Of a stretch of DNA of 50,485 bases, positions 24,423 through 33,400 are shown one piece after another. Source of the stretch: JAFGCL01 sp964492335 (GTDB taxonomy: Bacteria; Chloroflexota; Dehalococcoidia; UBA2247; RBG-13-53-26); NCBI GenBank assembly GCA_964492335.1, contig CAZBJX010000016.1:1-50485 (forward strand), given 5' to 3'. Under the pieces are notes generated by a model. It worked only from the letters and a program-made list of their open reading frames with translations, was not told the DNA's origin and ran no database searches. Made by a program: the position numbers and the translations under genes. Each line of letters opens with the position of its first letter. Positions within the stretch are counted from its first letter, which is position 1.

Positions 24423-25631
24423 TCAGCTCGCCCAGATGGCGTCTACCACCTGCACCCGGGTGGCCAGCCAGGCCGGCACGGCCGCCGAGAGCAGGGACAC
24501 CACGCAGAGCATCACCGCCGCAGAGAGCAGGTAGGACACCTCCACCGGAAGCAGTATGTCCCCGAAGCTGACATGCAGGGGGTGCTGCCTCTCCGCCGGC
24601 ACAATGACGAACACGAACAGCACCAGGGCCAGCACCGTGCCCGCCGCGTACAGGAAGAGGGCGCGGAAGGTATAGGAAAGGACCAGCGCCCGGTCCGTGA
24701 TCCCGATGCCCCGGAGGATGCCCATCTGGCGCCGCCTGTTCGCCAGGTCGATGTAGGTCACCATGGCCACGGTGAGGCCGGCCACCACCAGGGCGATGGC
24801 CTGGATGATGAGGTAGATGCTGCGCACGCTGCGCACCGTGGCCTGGACCATCCCGGCGGCCTCCTCCCACGTCCCCGCGGACAGGCCCTCCCGGAGCCCG
24901 AGTATGCCGCTGACTATGGGCTGGAGGTCGCGGCCGTCGTCGGCGCGCACGCATATCTGGTGGGCGAAGTCGCCGCTGGCGGGGCTGATGATGGACAGCT
25001 CGCTCCGGGTGACGAAAGCCTTGATGTCGCTGTAGGGCATCTCCGTCTGGAAAACGCCCTTGACGGTGTAGTCCCGGGTCCCCCCGCTGGCCAGGTTGAC
25101 CGTGATCCGGTCCCCGGCGTTGATGGTGCGCAGCGAGGCCCAGGATGACTCGAACTCCCTGCCGGCCCCGGCCATGCCGATGCCCAGGACGACCTGGCCC
25201 GTGTCGTCAGGATCGAGGAAGCTGCCTTCAATCACGTAGTCCGCGGTGGCGAAGACGCTGCGGTAGAGGTCCGGGTCGGCGGCGGTGAGGTGGCCGGTGA
25301 ACTGCCTCCCCTCGTGGCGCACCTGGTACCCCACCAGGGTCAGCGGCACCACGGCCTTCACCCCGTCCAGGGCCTCTATCTGCGATGCCAGCGCCCCTGC
25401 GTCCGGTATGAGGTCCGTCGTGCCGTCGGACTGCACCACGATGTCGCCGCTGAGGGTGGTCCGCACCTTGTGGTTGATGAGCTGCACCAGCCCGTCGATG
25501 AGGGCCGGGCCCAGGGCGATGTTGATGTACACCAGTACCAGGACCGAGATGCTGAGGATGGAGACCCTGATGTTTCCCCTGCCGATGGCCCGCTTCGCGA
25601 GGAAGAAGGCGACCTTGAGCGAGTTTCCCAT
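24423..25631 (-). CDS. FtsX/MacB-type ABC transporter permease
   Basis: This 402-residue protein has an N-terminal transmembrane helix (about residues 22-42), a large extracytoplasmic domain of about 230 residues, then three helices near the C-terminus around LIIQAIALVVAGLTVAMV, FRALFLYAAGTVLALVLF and SYLLSAAVMLCVVSLL. The segment ANRRRQMGILRGIG is the usual FtsX coupling-helix motif. This is the MacB/LolE layout, used for lipoprotein export, efflux or mechanotransmission. No ATPase gene adjoins it, so the partner must be elsewhere. ATG 25631 is preferred over the longer frame to 25706, which would run through the promoter. Confidence 0.87.
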   Translation of the reverse strand: MGNSLKVAFFLAKRAIGRGNIRVSILSISVLVLVYINIALGPALIDGLVQLINHKVRTTLSGDIVVQSDGTTDLIPDAGALASQIEALDGVKAVVPLTLVGYQVRHEGRQFTGHLTAADPDLYRSVFATADYVIEGSFLDPDDTGQVVLGIGMAGAGREFESSWASLRTINAGDRITVNLASGGTRDYTVKGVFQTEMPYSDIKAFVTRSELSIISPASGDFAHQICVRADDGRDLQPIVSGILGLREGLSAGTWEEAAGMVQATVRSVRSIYLIIQAIALVVAGLTVAMVTYIDLANRRRQMGILRGIGITDRALVLSYTFRALFLYAAGTVLALVLFVFVIVPAERQHPLHVSFGDILLPVEVSYLLSAAVMLCVVSLLSAAVPAWLATRVQVVDAIWAS

Positions 25632-25676
25632 CCTGCTGTCTCGGGGGCCTCCGGGAAGGGCCGGGCGACGGGAGTG

Positions 25677-25706
25677 ATTGTATGGCCGGGAGGAGCCGGC
25701 GGTCAA
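25677..25706 (-). promoter_or_regulatory. sigma-70-like promoter for the FtsX-type permease
   Basis: On the minus strand TTGACC (25706-25701) and TACAAT (25682-25677) are separated by 18 bases. The implied start near 25670 leaves about 40 bases before the ATG at 25631. Confidence 0.5.
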
Positions 25707-25845
25707 GGGCGAGTCCGGTCTGATCTGTATCCGGACCAGCCCGGGCCGCGGACTGCCACTGTCCTTTGCGGCGGGATGGGTATCGTTTCATCAACCGGGG
25801 ACCTCAAGCCGCGCGGAGACAGGCCCCGGTGCGGATGGCGGCCCG

Positions 25846-26169
25846 CTAAGCAGGGTCCTGGTCCGAGGGGTCCGGCTCGCACTCCCGCGGTTGCCGCTGC
25901 GGGTCGGGGGAGAACTCGTGGAACAGCCCCGCTTCGGGGTGCGGGGTGGGCAGGTCGATGGGTTCGGGCTGGAGCTTCCTGATGCTGTGCTCCAGCTCCA
26001 GCATCTCCTCCAGCTTGGACGCGGCGCGGTTGATCAGATTGATCAGTTCGGTCACCTGGCGCTCGCGTGCCTGGGCCCTGGCGATGGCCTCGTCCCTCTC
26101 GGCTTCGAGCTGCTTGATCCTGAGGGCGACTTCCTCAAGGACCTCCATCAGTGGCTTCTGCTGGCTCAT
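25846..26169 (-). CDS. small coiled-coil protein under RNA leader copy C
   Basis: This 107-residue protein has a charged heptad-like helix (about residues 5-70, with IKQLEAERDEAIARAQARER and LEEMLELEHSIRKL), then a Pro/Glu/Asp-rich tail. It has no signal peptide or membrane segment, so it probably acts in the cytoplasm as an oligomer. I do not recognise a family. GGAAGGGAG lies just before ATG 26169. Its 5' region carries the same structured leader as two surface-protein genes, which makes it a candidate member of the same regulon. Confidence 0.65.
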   Translation of the reverse strand: MSQQKPLMEVLEEVALRIKQLEAERDEAIARAQARERQVTELINLINRAASKLEEMLELEHSIRKLQPEPIDLPTPHPEAGLFHEFSPDPQRQPRECEPDPSDQDPA

Positions 26170-26224
26170 CGGGCTCCCTTCCGTGCGAAGCGGTGCGTCG
26201 CTGCCGTCCAGGCCGTCAGGAACA

Positions 26225-26307
26225 GAAACAGACCGGCCTGACGAAGGTCGGTTTCACTGCTGGCTCCCCGCCACCCAAGTGACCACATACGGATGGCGGC
26301 TCAACGC
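26225..26307 (-). ncRNA. structured leader RNA, copy C
   Basis: On the minus strand: GCGTTGAG, stem CCGCCATCC, loop GTATGTGGTCACTT, stem GGGTGGCGG (nine pairs with one T-G wobble), GGAGCCAGCAGTGA, then an imperfect hairpin GAAACCGACC/GGTCTGTTTC. TCACT/AGTGA pairing is again possible. It lies 56 bases before the coiled-coil gene and points the same way. The region 26308-26508 upstream is unusually AT-rich for part of its length and shows no gene. Confidence 0.7.
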
Positions 26308-26508
26308 CCCCGGGCTGGACGATTACGCGTTGACGTAGACCGCTGGGCGCTTCCCCTCTGCTCTGCGCTCTATGACGTTTGTCGCTCAATTCGAGGCAAA
26401 ACCCTCAAGAGCGCCCGGCCCCGGGGCGGGGCTGTGGAAGGGGGTCGCGGCCCCGGGGCGAGACGGGCCGCAGGTGCGATCTGAAGGCGGGCCATGGCCC
26501 CGGAAGCA

Positions 26509-26580
26509 GGTCCGGCCCCGGGGCGGGGCCGGACCGCTGAGTGAGCGCCGCAGGTGTGACGCGGCCGGACCCGGTCCGGC
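26509..26580. terminator. two GC hairpins just past the epimerase stop
   Basis: GGTCCGGCCCC (26509-26519) pairs perfectly with GGGGCCGGACC (26525-26535). A second palindrome, GCCGGACC/GGTCCGGC (26564-26580), abuts the stop codon at 26581. GGCCCCGGGGCG occurs three times in 26418-26527. Neither hairpin has a T run, but the position fits 3'-end protection or termination of the minus-strand gene. Confidence 0.4.
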
Positions 26581-27708
26581 TCAGCGCTGGTCGCCGCGCT
26601 TCTTCGGGTGCGGGTAGGGGTGCCGCCAGGTCACCTTCACGGCGGGGAGCCGGGAGAACTCGCTGCGCATGGTGCGGCACTGCGTCCGGTATATGTCGAT
26701 GATCCTGTCCTCGTACTCGTAGTCGAAGGGGTCCCCCAGGTTCTGCTCCATCTCGCCGCCCGGCAGCAGGGGGTGCTCCAGGTACCAGTCGACGGTGGTC
26801 CGCAGGGCGGTCTCCACGGGCACGAGGTCGCGGTAGCCCAGTTGCTCGCGTATCTTCCGGGTGTCCACCACCCGGTGGTGGGGGAAGAGGAGCTGGGTGG
26901 GGGCCGCCCGGAAGTTGTCCGGCAGCAGGTCGAAGGGCATCTCCACCAGCTCGAACTCGTGTTGCAGCATGCCGCAGAGCAGGCCCACCCACTCCCGGTT
27001 GTGGAGCAGCCGGTCATCGCTGATGTTGTAGACCTGCCCGGCGGAGGCCGAGGGGTTGTCGACGGCCAGCATGATGCCGTGGGCGATGTTGTCGGCGAAC
27101 CCCCGCGACAGCAGGGCCAGCCCGCCCCCGGGCATGATCAGCCGCCGCCGGCCGTCCCGGGCCCGCCGGATGATGGCCCACTCGGGTGGCCCGATGTGGC
27201 GCGGCCCGTAGATGATGGGGTAGCGGAAATGGGTGGCCCGGTAGTGCCCGTCCCGGTGGGCCTGCATCACGGAGCGCTCGGAGTCCCTGACCTGGAGGGA
27301 GAAGTTGTCCACCCCGCCGGCGACGGAGAGGGGGTGGTCCTCTTCCAGCGGCAGGGGGGTGGGCTCCATGTGCTCCCAGGGGTTGGCCTCGGTGATGGCC
27401 ATCCACCCCTTGTACACGGGGAGGGCCCCGCCCACCGATATCAGCCGGGCGGTCCTGCCCCGCAGGCCCTCGGCCAGGTGCCTCAGCCTGCCATAGACGG
27501 CCACCGCGAGGTCGAAGCTCCTCCCCGCCAGGGCCCGGGCGATGTCCTCCCTCCAGTGGGGATCGCCGTGGATGTGCTCGAGGTGATCGTGCAGGCCGCT
27601 CTCGTGTCGCCCCCGGTGCAGCACCACTACCTCGTAGCCCCTCTTGAGCAGTCCGTCTATGATCGGCGGCCCGGTGGCCCCCGCGCCGCCTACAACCAGC
27701 GCCTTCAT
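26581..27708 (-). CDS. NAD-dependent epimerase/dehydratase family protein
   Basis: This 375-residue protein starts with a Rossmann motif (VVGGAGATGPPIIDGLLKRG, about residues 5-24) and continues as an atypical short-chain dehydrogenase with TARLISVGG, HFRYPIIYGPRH and GQVYNISDDR. The usual YxxxK is not obvious, so catalysis may be altered. The context of two CoA transferases directly upstream suggests a catabolic or lipid/steroid-type substrate and not a nucleotide sugar. GGAGGT lies six bases before ATG 27708. Its 33-base distance from the first CoA transferase stop implies an operon. Confidence 0.8.
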   Translation of the reverse strand: MKALVVGGAGATGPPIIDGLLKRGYEVVVLHRGRHESGLHDHLEHIHGDPHWREDIARALAGRSFDLAVAVYGRLRHLAEGLRGRTARLISVGGALPVYKGWMAITEANPWEHMEPTPLPLEEDHPLSVAGGVDNFSLQVRDSERSVMQAHRDGHYRATHFRYPIIYGPRHIGPPEWAIIRRARDGRRRLIMPGGGLALLSRGFADNIAHGIMLAVDNPSASAGQVYNISDDRLLHNREWVGLLCGMLQHEFELVEMPFDLLPDNFRAAPTQLLFPHHRVVDTRKIREQLGYRDLVPVETALRTTVDWYLEHPLLPGGEMEQNLGDPFDYEYEDRIIDIYRTQCRTMRSEFSRLPAVKVTWRHPYPHPKKRGDQR

Positions 27709-27741
27709 GCTGGACCTCCGTTTCTTCCCGGCGGCCGGGCC

Positions 27742-28989
27742 CTACGACCCGGCCTTGAACGGGGCATCGTGCTCCGTGGTGATCACCCCCTCGGCCATGA
27801 GGTCAGAGATGTCGTCATCGGTCATCCCCAGGACCTGCTTGTACACGTAGTCGTTGTCCTGGCCGAGGGCCGGCCCCGCCCTCCTGAGCTCGCAGGGCGT
27901 CTCGGAGAGCCGGTAGGCCGGAGCGTGGTAGGAGTGGGGGCCGATGGCCGGGTGATGCAGCACGCGGTAGTGCCCGCGGTGCTTCATCTGCGGGTCGCTC
28001 AGCAGGTCCTCGCAGGTCTGCACCACCCCGGCCGGCACCCCGGCCTCCTGGAGCAGGGCCATCACCTGCTCCGCGGTGAAGGACCGGGTCCACTCGCCGA
28101 TGAGCCCGTCCAGCTCGTCCTCGTTGCGCTTGCGGCTGATGACGGTGGCGAACCTGGGGTCCGTGAGCCATTCGGGGTTCCCGCTTGCCAGGCAGAGGGA
28201 CCGCCACTGCTGGTCGTCCCTGGCGGCGATGGCCACCCAGCGGTCGGCCCCGCGGCAGGGGTAGACCCCGTGGGGGCTCATGTGGGAGTCGCGGTTGCCC
28301 CGCCGCCGGAGGTCCTTGCGGTTGACGGCCCAGTTGAGCAGATGCGCTCCCAGGAAGGACACGCCGCACTCCAGCTGGGACTGCTCGATGCGCAGGCCCC
28401 GCCCCGTCCTGCGCCGCCTCATGAGGGCGCCCATGACGGCTATCAGCGAATACCACGGGGCCACGAAGTCTGAGTAGGCGGTGAAGACCATGGTGGGGTC
28501 GCTGTCCGGCCAGCCGGTGGTGCTGCTGTACCCGGCCACGGCGTTGACGTGGTGGCCCACGCCCTTGAAGCGGTGGTGGGGCCCGTCCTCCCCCTGCTGG
28601 GAGGTGCTCAGGTAGATGACCATGGGGTTTGCCTTGTGGCAGCTCTCGTAGTCCAGGCCCATGGCGGCCATGGCGCCCGGCGCCATGGACTCGGTGATCA
28701 GGTCCGCCCATTCCACCAGTTTGAGCGCCAACTCCCTGCCCCGGGGCCTGGCCAGGTCCAGGCTCACGCTGAGCTTGTTGGTGTTGTACTCGGCGTAGAA
28801 GGCGCTGCGGTCCACCCCCGGCGTGGAGTCCTTGAAGGGCTGAAAGGCCCGGAGGGGGTCGAGGTGGGTGTGGCTTTCCACGCGGATGACCGTCGCCCCG
28901 TGCTCGGCCAGCTCGCGGCCCACCTGGGGCCCGGCGGCGGCCCAGCTGAAGTCGACGACCTTGAGCCCTTCGAATACCTGCTTCCCCAT
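27742..28989 (-). CDS. CaiB/BaiF family class III CoA transferase, catalytic Asp present
   Basis: This 415-residue protein belongs to formyl-CoA transferase-like family III: FEGLKVVDFSWAAAGPQVGR near the N-terminus, GATVIRVE, YNTNKLSVSLDLARPRGREL, then AYSDFVAPWY, where Asp 174 aligns with the Asp 169 nucleophile of formyl-CoA transferase, and GRGLRIEQSQLE. It moves CoA between carboxylic acids through an aspartyl-CoA thioester. The substrate is unknown. ATG 28989 has GGAGGAG upstream; a longer frame to 29472 overlaps the neighbouring gene. The other CoA transferase lies 47 bases upstream, and the two probably form a heteromer. Confidence 0.9.
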   Translation of the reverse strand: MGKQVFEGLKVVDFSWAAAGPQVGRELAEHGATVIRVESHTHLDPLRAFQPFKDSTPGVDRSAFYAEYNTNKLSVSLDLARPRGRELALKLVEWADLITESMAPGAMAAMGLDYESCHKANPMVIYLSTSQQGEDGPHHRFKGVGHHVNAVAGYSSTTGWPDSDPTMVFTAYSDFVAPWYSLIAVMGALMRRRRTGRGLRIEQSQLECGVSFLGAHLLNWAVNRKDLRRRGNRDSHMSPHGVYPCRGADRWVAIAARDDQQWRSLCLASGNPEWLTDPRFATVISRKRNEDELDGLIGEWTRSFTAEQVMALLQEAGVPAGVVQTCEDLLSDPQMKHRGHYRVLHHPAIGPHSYHAPAYRLSETPCELRRAGPALGQDNDYVYKQVLGMTDDDISDLMAEGVITTEHDAPFKAGS

Positions 28990-29036
28990 GGCACTCCTCC
29001 TCGACGACGCGTGGCTTGATGCCACACGGCGATGTG

Positions 29037-30308
29037 TCAAATGACGCCGTTGGCCTTGAGCAGGGCCATCTCGTCGGGGCGCAGCCCCAGCTCGCCCTCG
29101 TATATCTCGCGGTTGTGCTCGCCCGGCAGGGGGGGCCGCCGGCCGATCTTCCACGGGGCCTCCTTGATCCTGACCGGCGCGCCGGGGTAGGTCAGGCTGT
29201 CGCCCAGCTCGGGGTGCTCGACCGTCTCCCAGTACCCGCGGGCGCCCAGCTGGGGGCTGTTGAGCACGTCCTCGATGCTGTTGCAGGGCGCCATCTGGAC
29301 GGCCCTCTCCACTGCCACCTCGTAGAGCCCGGCCTTGGTCTTCGTGGCCAGGAAGGCGTTGATGCCGGCATTGCGGCTGTCGCTGACCTCCTGGGTGATG
29401 CTGGAGGCATCCCACATGGTGGCGAAGTCGAAGTCCGCCAGCTCCAGGGCGTAGCCTTCGGTGTTGGCCCACTCGACGGCGGCCCGGGACGAGGCGCTTC
29501 CCCCGGCGAAGGCGCCGCCCCCGAAGAACAACACCACGTAGCCGTCCTGGCAGGGGCGGATGCAGCGGGAGAACAGCGGGCCCAGGTCCGGCCTCATGGT
29601 GACGAAATACTGCCCCAGGCCCACGTAGTTGGCCTTCAGCAGGTCGTAGATCTCCACGGCGTTCATCAGCGTCAGCTCGACGGCGTCCTGCATGGAGACA
29701 TCCACCTGCTGGCCCTGGCCGGTCATCTCCCGGTGGTAGTAGGCGGTCACCGACCCCAGCGCCCCCTGCAGGCCGGCCTGGAGGTACGCCTGCGGGTCGG
29801 GGCCGAGCCGCACCGGCGGGCGCCCCAGGTCTCCCAGGATGCGGACCAGGCCGCCCATGGCGGAGGCGATCAGGTCGGTGGCCTGGTAGTGCGCGTAGGG
29901 GCCGCTCTGGCCGAAGGGCGTGATGGAGGTGAGGATGATGTCGGGCCTCACCCCCACGAGGTCGCCGTATCCCAGGCCGATGGAATCGAGGTGGCCCGGC
30001 TGGAAGGATTCGACCACGACGTCCGCCGTCTCCACCAGCCTCTTGAAGAGGTCCCGCCCGGCGGGGGCCTCCAGGTCCAGGGTTATGCCCCTCTTGCTGG
30101 TATTGGTGGCGAACCAGAACAGGCTCCTCTCGGGATCGGGCTCATCGTGGTAGAAGGGCCCGATGTTCCTGGCGGCATCGCCCCCGGGCCGCTCGATCTT
30201 GATGACGTCCGCGCCGAAGTCGCCGAGCACCTTGCCGCAGAAGAGGCCCTTCTCGTCCGCCAGGTCCAGGACGCGCATGCCTTCCAGCAGAGATTGGTTT
30301 CCGGTCAT
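29037..30308 (-). CDS. CaiB/BaiF family class III CoA transferase-like protein, catalytic Asp apparently missing
   Basis: This 423-residue protein is clearly CaiB-like (GMRVLDLADEKGLFCGKVLGD, first part; GADVIKIERPGGD; NTSKRGITLDLEAPAGRDL; SITPFGQSGPYAHY; GQQVDVSMQDAVEL). The region matching the nucleophile reads RLGPDPQAYLQAGL, where the aligned place (about residues 174-176) holds Gln, Ala or Tyr and not Asp. Heteromeric enzymes such as benzylsuccinyl-CoA transferase pair an active and an inactive-looking subunit, so this may be the partner of the downstream protein. ATG 30308 is preceded by GGGGAGGGG. It heads the minus-strand unit that ends at 26581. Confidence 0.88.
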   Translation of the reverse strand: MTGNQSLLEGMRVLDLADEKGLFCGKVLGDFGADVIKIERPGGDAARNIGPFYHDEPDPERSLFWFATNTSKRGITLDLEAPAGRDLFKRLVETADVVVESFQPGHLDSIGLGYGDLVGVRPDIILTSITPFGQSGPYAHYQATDLIASAMGGLVRILGDLGRPPVRLGPDPQAYLQAGLQGALGSVTAYYHREMTGQGQQVDVSMQDAVELTLMNAVEIYDLLKANYVGLGQYFVTMRPDLGPLFSRCIRPCQDGYVVLFFGGGAFAGGSASSRAAVEWANTEGYALELADFDFATMWDASSITQEVSDSRNAGINAFLATKTKAGLYEVAVERAVQMAPCNSIEDVLNSPQLGARGYWETVEHPELGDSLTYPGAPVRIKEAPWKIGRRPPLPGEHNREIYEGELGLRPDEMALLKANGVI

Positions 30309-30483
30309 CTGCCCCTCCCCTCTGGCGCGCCCCCGGCGGGCCGCGCGGTCCCCCGCGGGCAGGATGCCGGTGGCGCCAGGGCCCTGTGGCCCGGGCGGCA
30401 AGTTGCCGGACCGGTGATGCCCGGTCCGCCGGGCCTACCTGAATGATAGCGCGGCCTGTCAATATGCGGGGGAGGCGCGTGGC

Positions 30484-33400
30484 TCATCCCAGCTCCACGA
30501 CGGCATGGCGCTCGCGGCCGTCGTCCACCAGGTGGATCTTGCGGCCGGGCTGGTCGGCGCCGTCCACCAGGACCCGGCGGACGTTCCATGTCTCGTCGCC
30601 GATCTTCTGGAACCGGATGTGGTAGAAGGTGTTGCGGTAGCGGTAGGTGAGCTTGAACCCGGTCCAGCCGGCGGGCAGGAGGGGGCTGAAGGAGAGGGTG
30701 TTGGTCTCCAGGCGCAGGCCCAGGAGGCTCTCCACAAGGAGCCGGTAGAGCCACGCGGCGGAGCCGGTGTACCAGTTCCAGCCGCCAGCGCCTTCATGGC
30801 CCCGGGCCGTGTAGAGATCGGCTGCGAGGACATAGGGCTCCAACTTGTAGGTCCTGACGTGCTCCGGGGTGTCGCCGTGGCGAACGGGGTTGAGGTACCC
30901 GAAGACCTCCCAGGCGGCATCGCCCTGCCTGAGGGCGGCCAGGGCCATGGCGGTCCAGACCGCGGCATGGGTGTACTGCCCGCCGTTTTCCCGCACGCCG
31001 GGGAGATACCCCTTGATGTAGCCGGGGTCCCAGGGCGCGGTGTCGAAGGGCGGATCGAAGAGCCGCACCAGGCGGTGCCTGCGGTCCACCAGGCGGTCCA
31101 GGACCGACTGCATGGCGGCCCGGGCGCGCCAGGGGTCGGTGGCGCCGGCCAGCACGGCCCAGCTCTGCGGGATGGAATCGATCTGGCATTCGGGGCTCCC
31201 GATGGAGCCCAGCGGGGTCCCGTCGTCGAAGAAGGCCCGCAGGTACCAGTTGCCGTCCCAGGCGTGCTGGTCCAGGCTGGCCGCCAGCTTCTGCGCTTCC
31301 TGCTCGCAGGTAACGGCGAACGGGGTGTCGCCGCGCCGGGCGGCGAGGGGGCCGAACTGGCGCAGGACATGGAGCAGGAAGAAGCCCAGCCAGACGCTCT
31401 CGCCGCGCCCCCGGTGGCCGACGCGGTTCATGCCGTCGTTCCAGTCGCCGGAGCCGATCAGGGGCAGCCCGTGGGCGCCGAAGCGCAGGGCATGGCGGAT
31501 GGCGCGGGCGGCGTGCTCGTAGAGGGGGGCCGTCTCCGCGGTGACCCGGGGCTGGTCGTAAACGGAGTCCTCGTTGTCCGCCAGCTGGCGGGCGTCGAGG
31601 AAGGGGCGGGCCTCGTCCAGGATGCCGGTGTCGCCGGTGACGGCGACGTAGCGGCACAGGGCCAGCGGCAGCCAGAGCAGGTCGTCGGAGATGCGGGTGC
31701 GCACGCCCCGGCCCACGGGCGGGTGCCACCAGTGCTGCACGTCGCCCTCCGTGAACTGGCGGGAGGCGGCCAGCAGCAGGTGCTCGCGGGCCAGCCAGGG
31801 GCATTCGTAGAGCAGGGCCAGGGAGTCCTGCAGCTGGTCGCGGAAGCCGTAGGCGCCGCCGGACTGGTAGTATCCGGTGCGCCCCCAGAAGCGCGAGGAC
31901 AGTATCTGGTAGAGCAGCCAGTGGTTGACCAGGAAGTTGACCGAGGGATCGGGTGTCTCCACGTAGACGCCGCCGAGCTGGTGCTGCCAGAAGGCCCACA
32001 CGTCCTCCAGGGCCTGGCGGGCGCCGCTGGGGCCGGCCAGGTGGCGCAGGCAGGCGCGGGCCTCGTCCTCGGTCCGCGCGGCCCCGAGGCAGAACACCAC
32101 CTGGACCTGGTCGCCGGCCGGGACCTCGAACCGGGCCTGGATGGCGGCGCAGGGGTCCAGGCCGGCGCCGACGCGGTTGGAGAGGTGCTTGCGCCACAGC
32201 GCGGCGGGGGCGGCCAGCGAGCTGTTGCGGCCGATGAACTCGGTGCGGTCGGCGGTCAGGGTGCGGTCCCGGCCGCTGCAGTGGAAGAACGCCAGGCGGT
32301 CGCCGAAATCCAGGCTGAAGGCGTTGCGGGCGAAGATGCCGCCGCTCTGCGGGTCGAGGTGGGTGACCACGTGCATGGCGCCCTGGTCGCGGTGCTCGCC
32401 CAGCACCCATTCGCAGTAGCCGGTGACGGACACCCGCCGGGGGCGGTCAGTGGTGTTGCGCAGGGTGATGGCCGTGAACTTGAGCGGGGCGTTGATGGCC
32501 ACGTAGACCGTCGTTTCCGAGGACAGCCCGGCATGGGCCTGCTCGAAGACGGTGTAGCCGTGCCCGTGCCGGCAGACGCACGGCGCCCCGGAGGGGGCGG
32601 GGCCGGGCATGGGGGACCAGAAGCGGCCCGTCTCCTCGTCCCGGATGTAGAAGGCCTCGCCGCCGGGGTCCTCCACGGGGTCGTTGTGCCATGGCGTGAG
32701 GCGGAACTGGTGGGCATTCTCGCTCCAGGTGGAGGCGCTGCCTGACTCGCTGATCACGGTGCCGAAGGAGGGGTTGGCCAGGATGTTGACCCAGGGGGCC
32801 GGGGGGCGACGGCCGGGACCCAGCTGCAGGATGTACTCCCGGCCGTCGCGGGTGAAGCCGCCGAGGCCGTTGGAGAACTCCAGGTCCGGGAGGGGTGGGG
32901 AGGGCCGGGGCTCGAGCTTGGCGGGCTGGCGCTCCGGCGCCAGCCCGGGGATGTCGGCCTCCGGCACGACGCGGCGGTCGATTTGCTCTTCGAGGGTGCC
33001 GTGGCGGTCGCTGAAGACCATGCGGGCGGCGGCCTGGAAGAGGACCCGGTCGCCCTCGGGGACCTGGTCGATGTTGCGCACGAAGATGCCGCCGGGCTGG
33101 TCCAGGAGCTTGCCCTCGGTGCCCGCCTGCACCAGGCCGATGATGGCGTCCAGCAGGTCCTGGCGGTAGCCCGAGAAGGCCTCGGACCAGATCACCAGGT
33201 CCGCCTCGAGCCCCTTCTGCCGCCAGTAGCTGTGGGCCTGCACCACGCTGCGGACCAGGTCCAGGTTGGCGATGTCGGTGATGGTCAGCAGGACGATGGG
33301 CCGATCGCCGGAGATGCCGTAGCTCCAGAGCGCGGCCTGGTTCCGGCGGTTGGCGGCGATGATGCCGGGGCGGCCCCGGCGGTGGGGGCTGGCGAAGAAC

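Noticed and set aside
30434..30462. Promoter for the CoA transferase unit from TTGACA on the minus strand at 30462-30457
   Set aside because: No acceptable -10 box occurs 16-18 bases downstream; TATCAT is only eight bases away.
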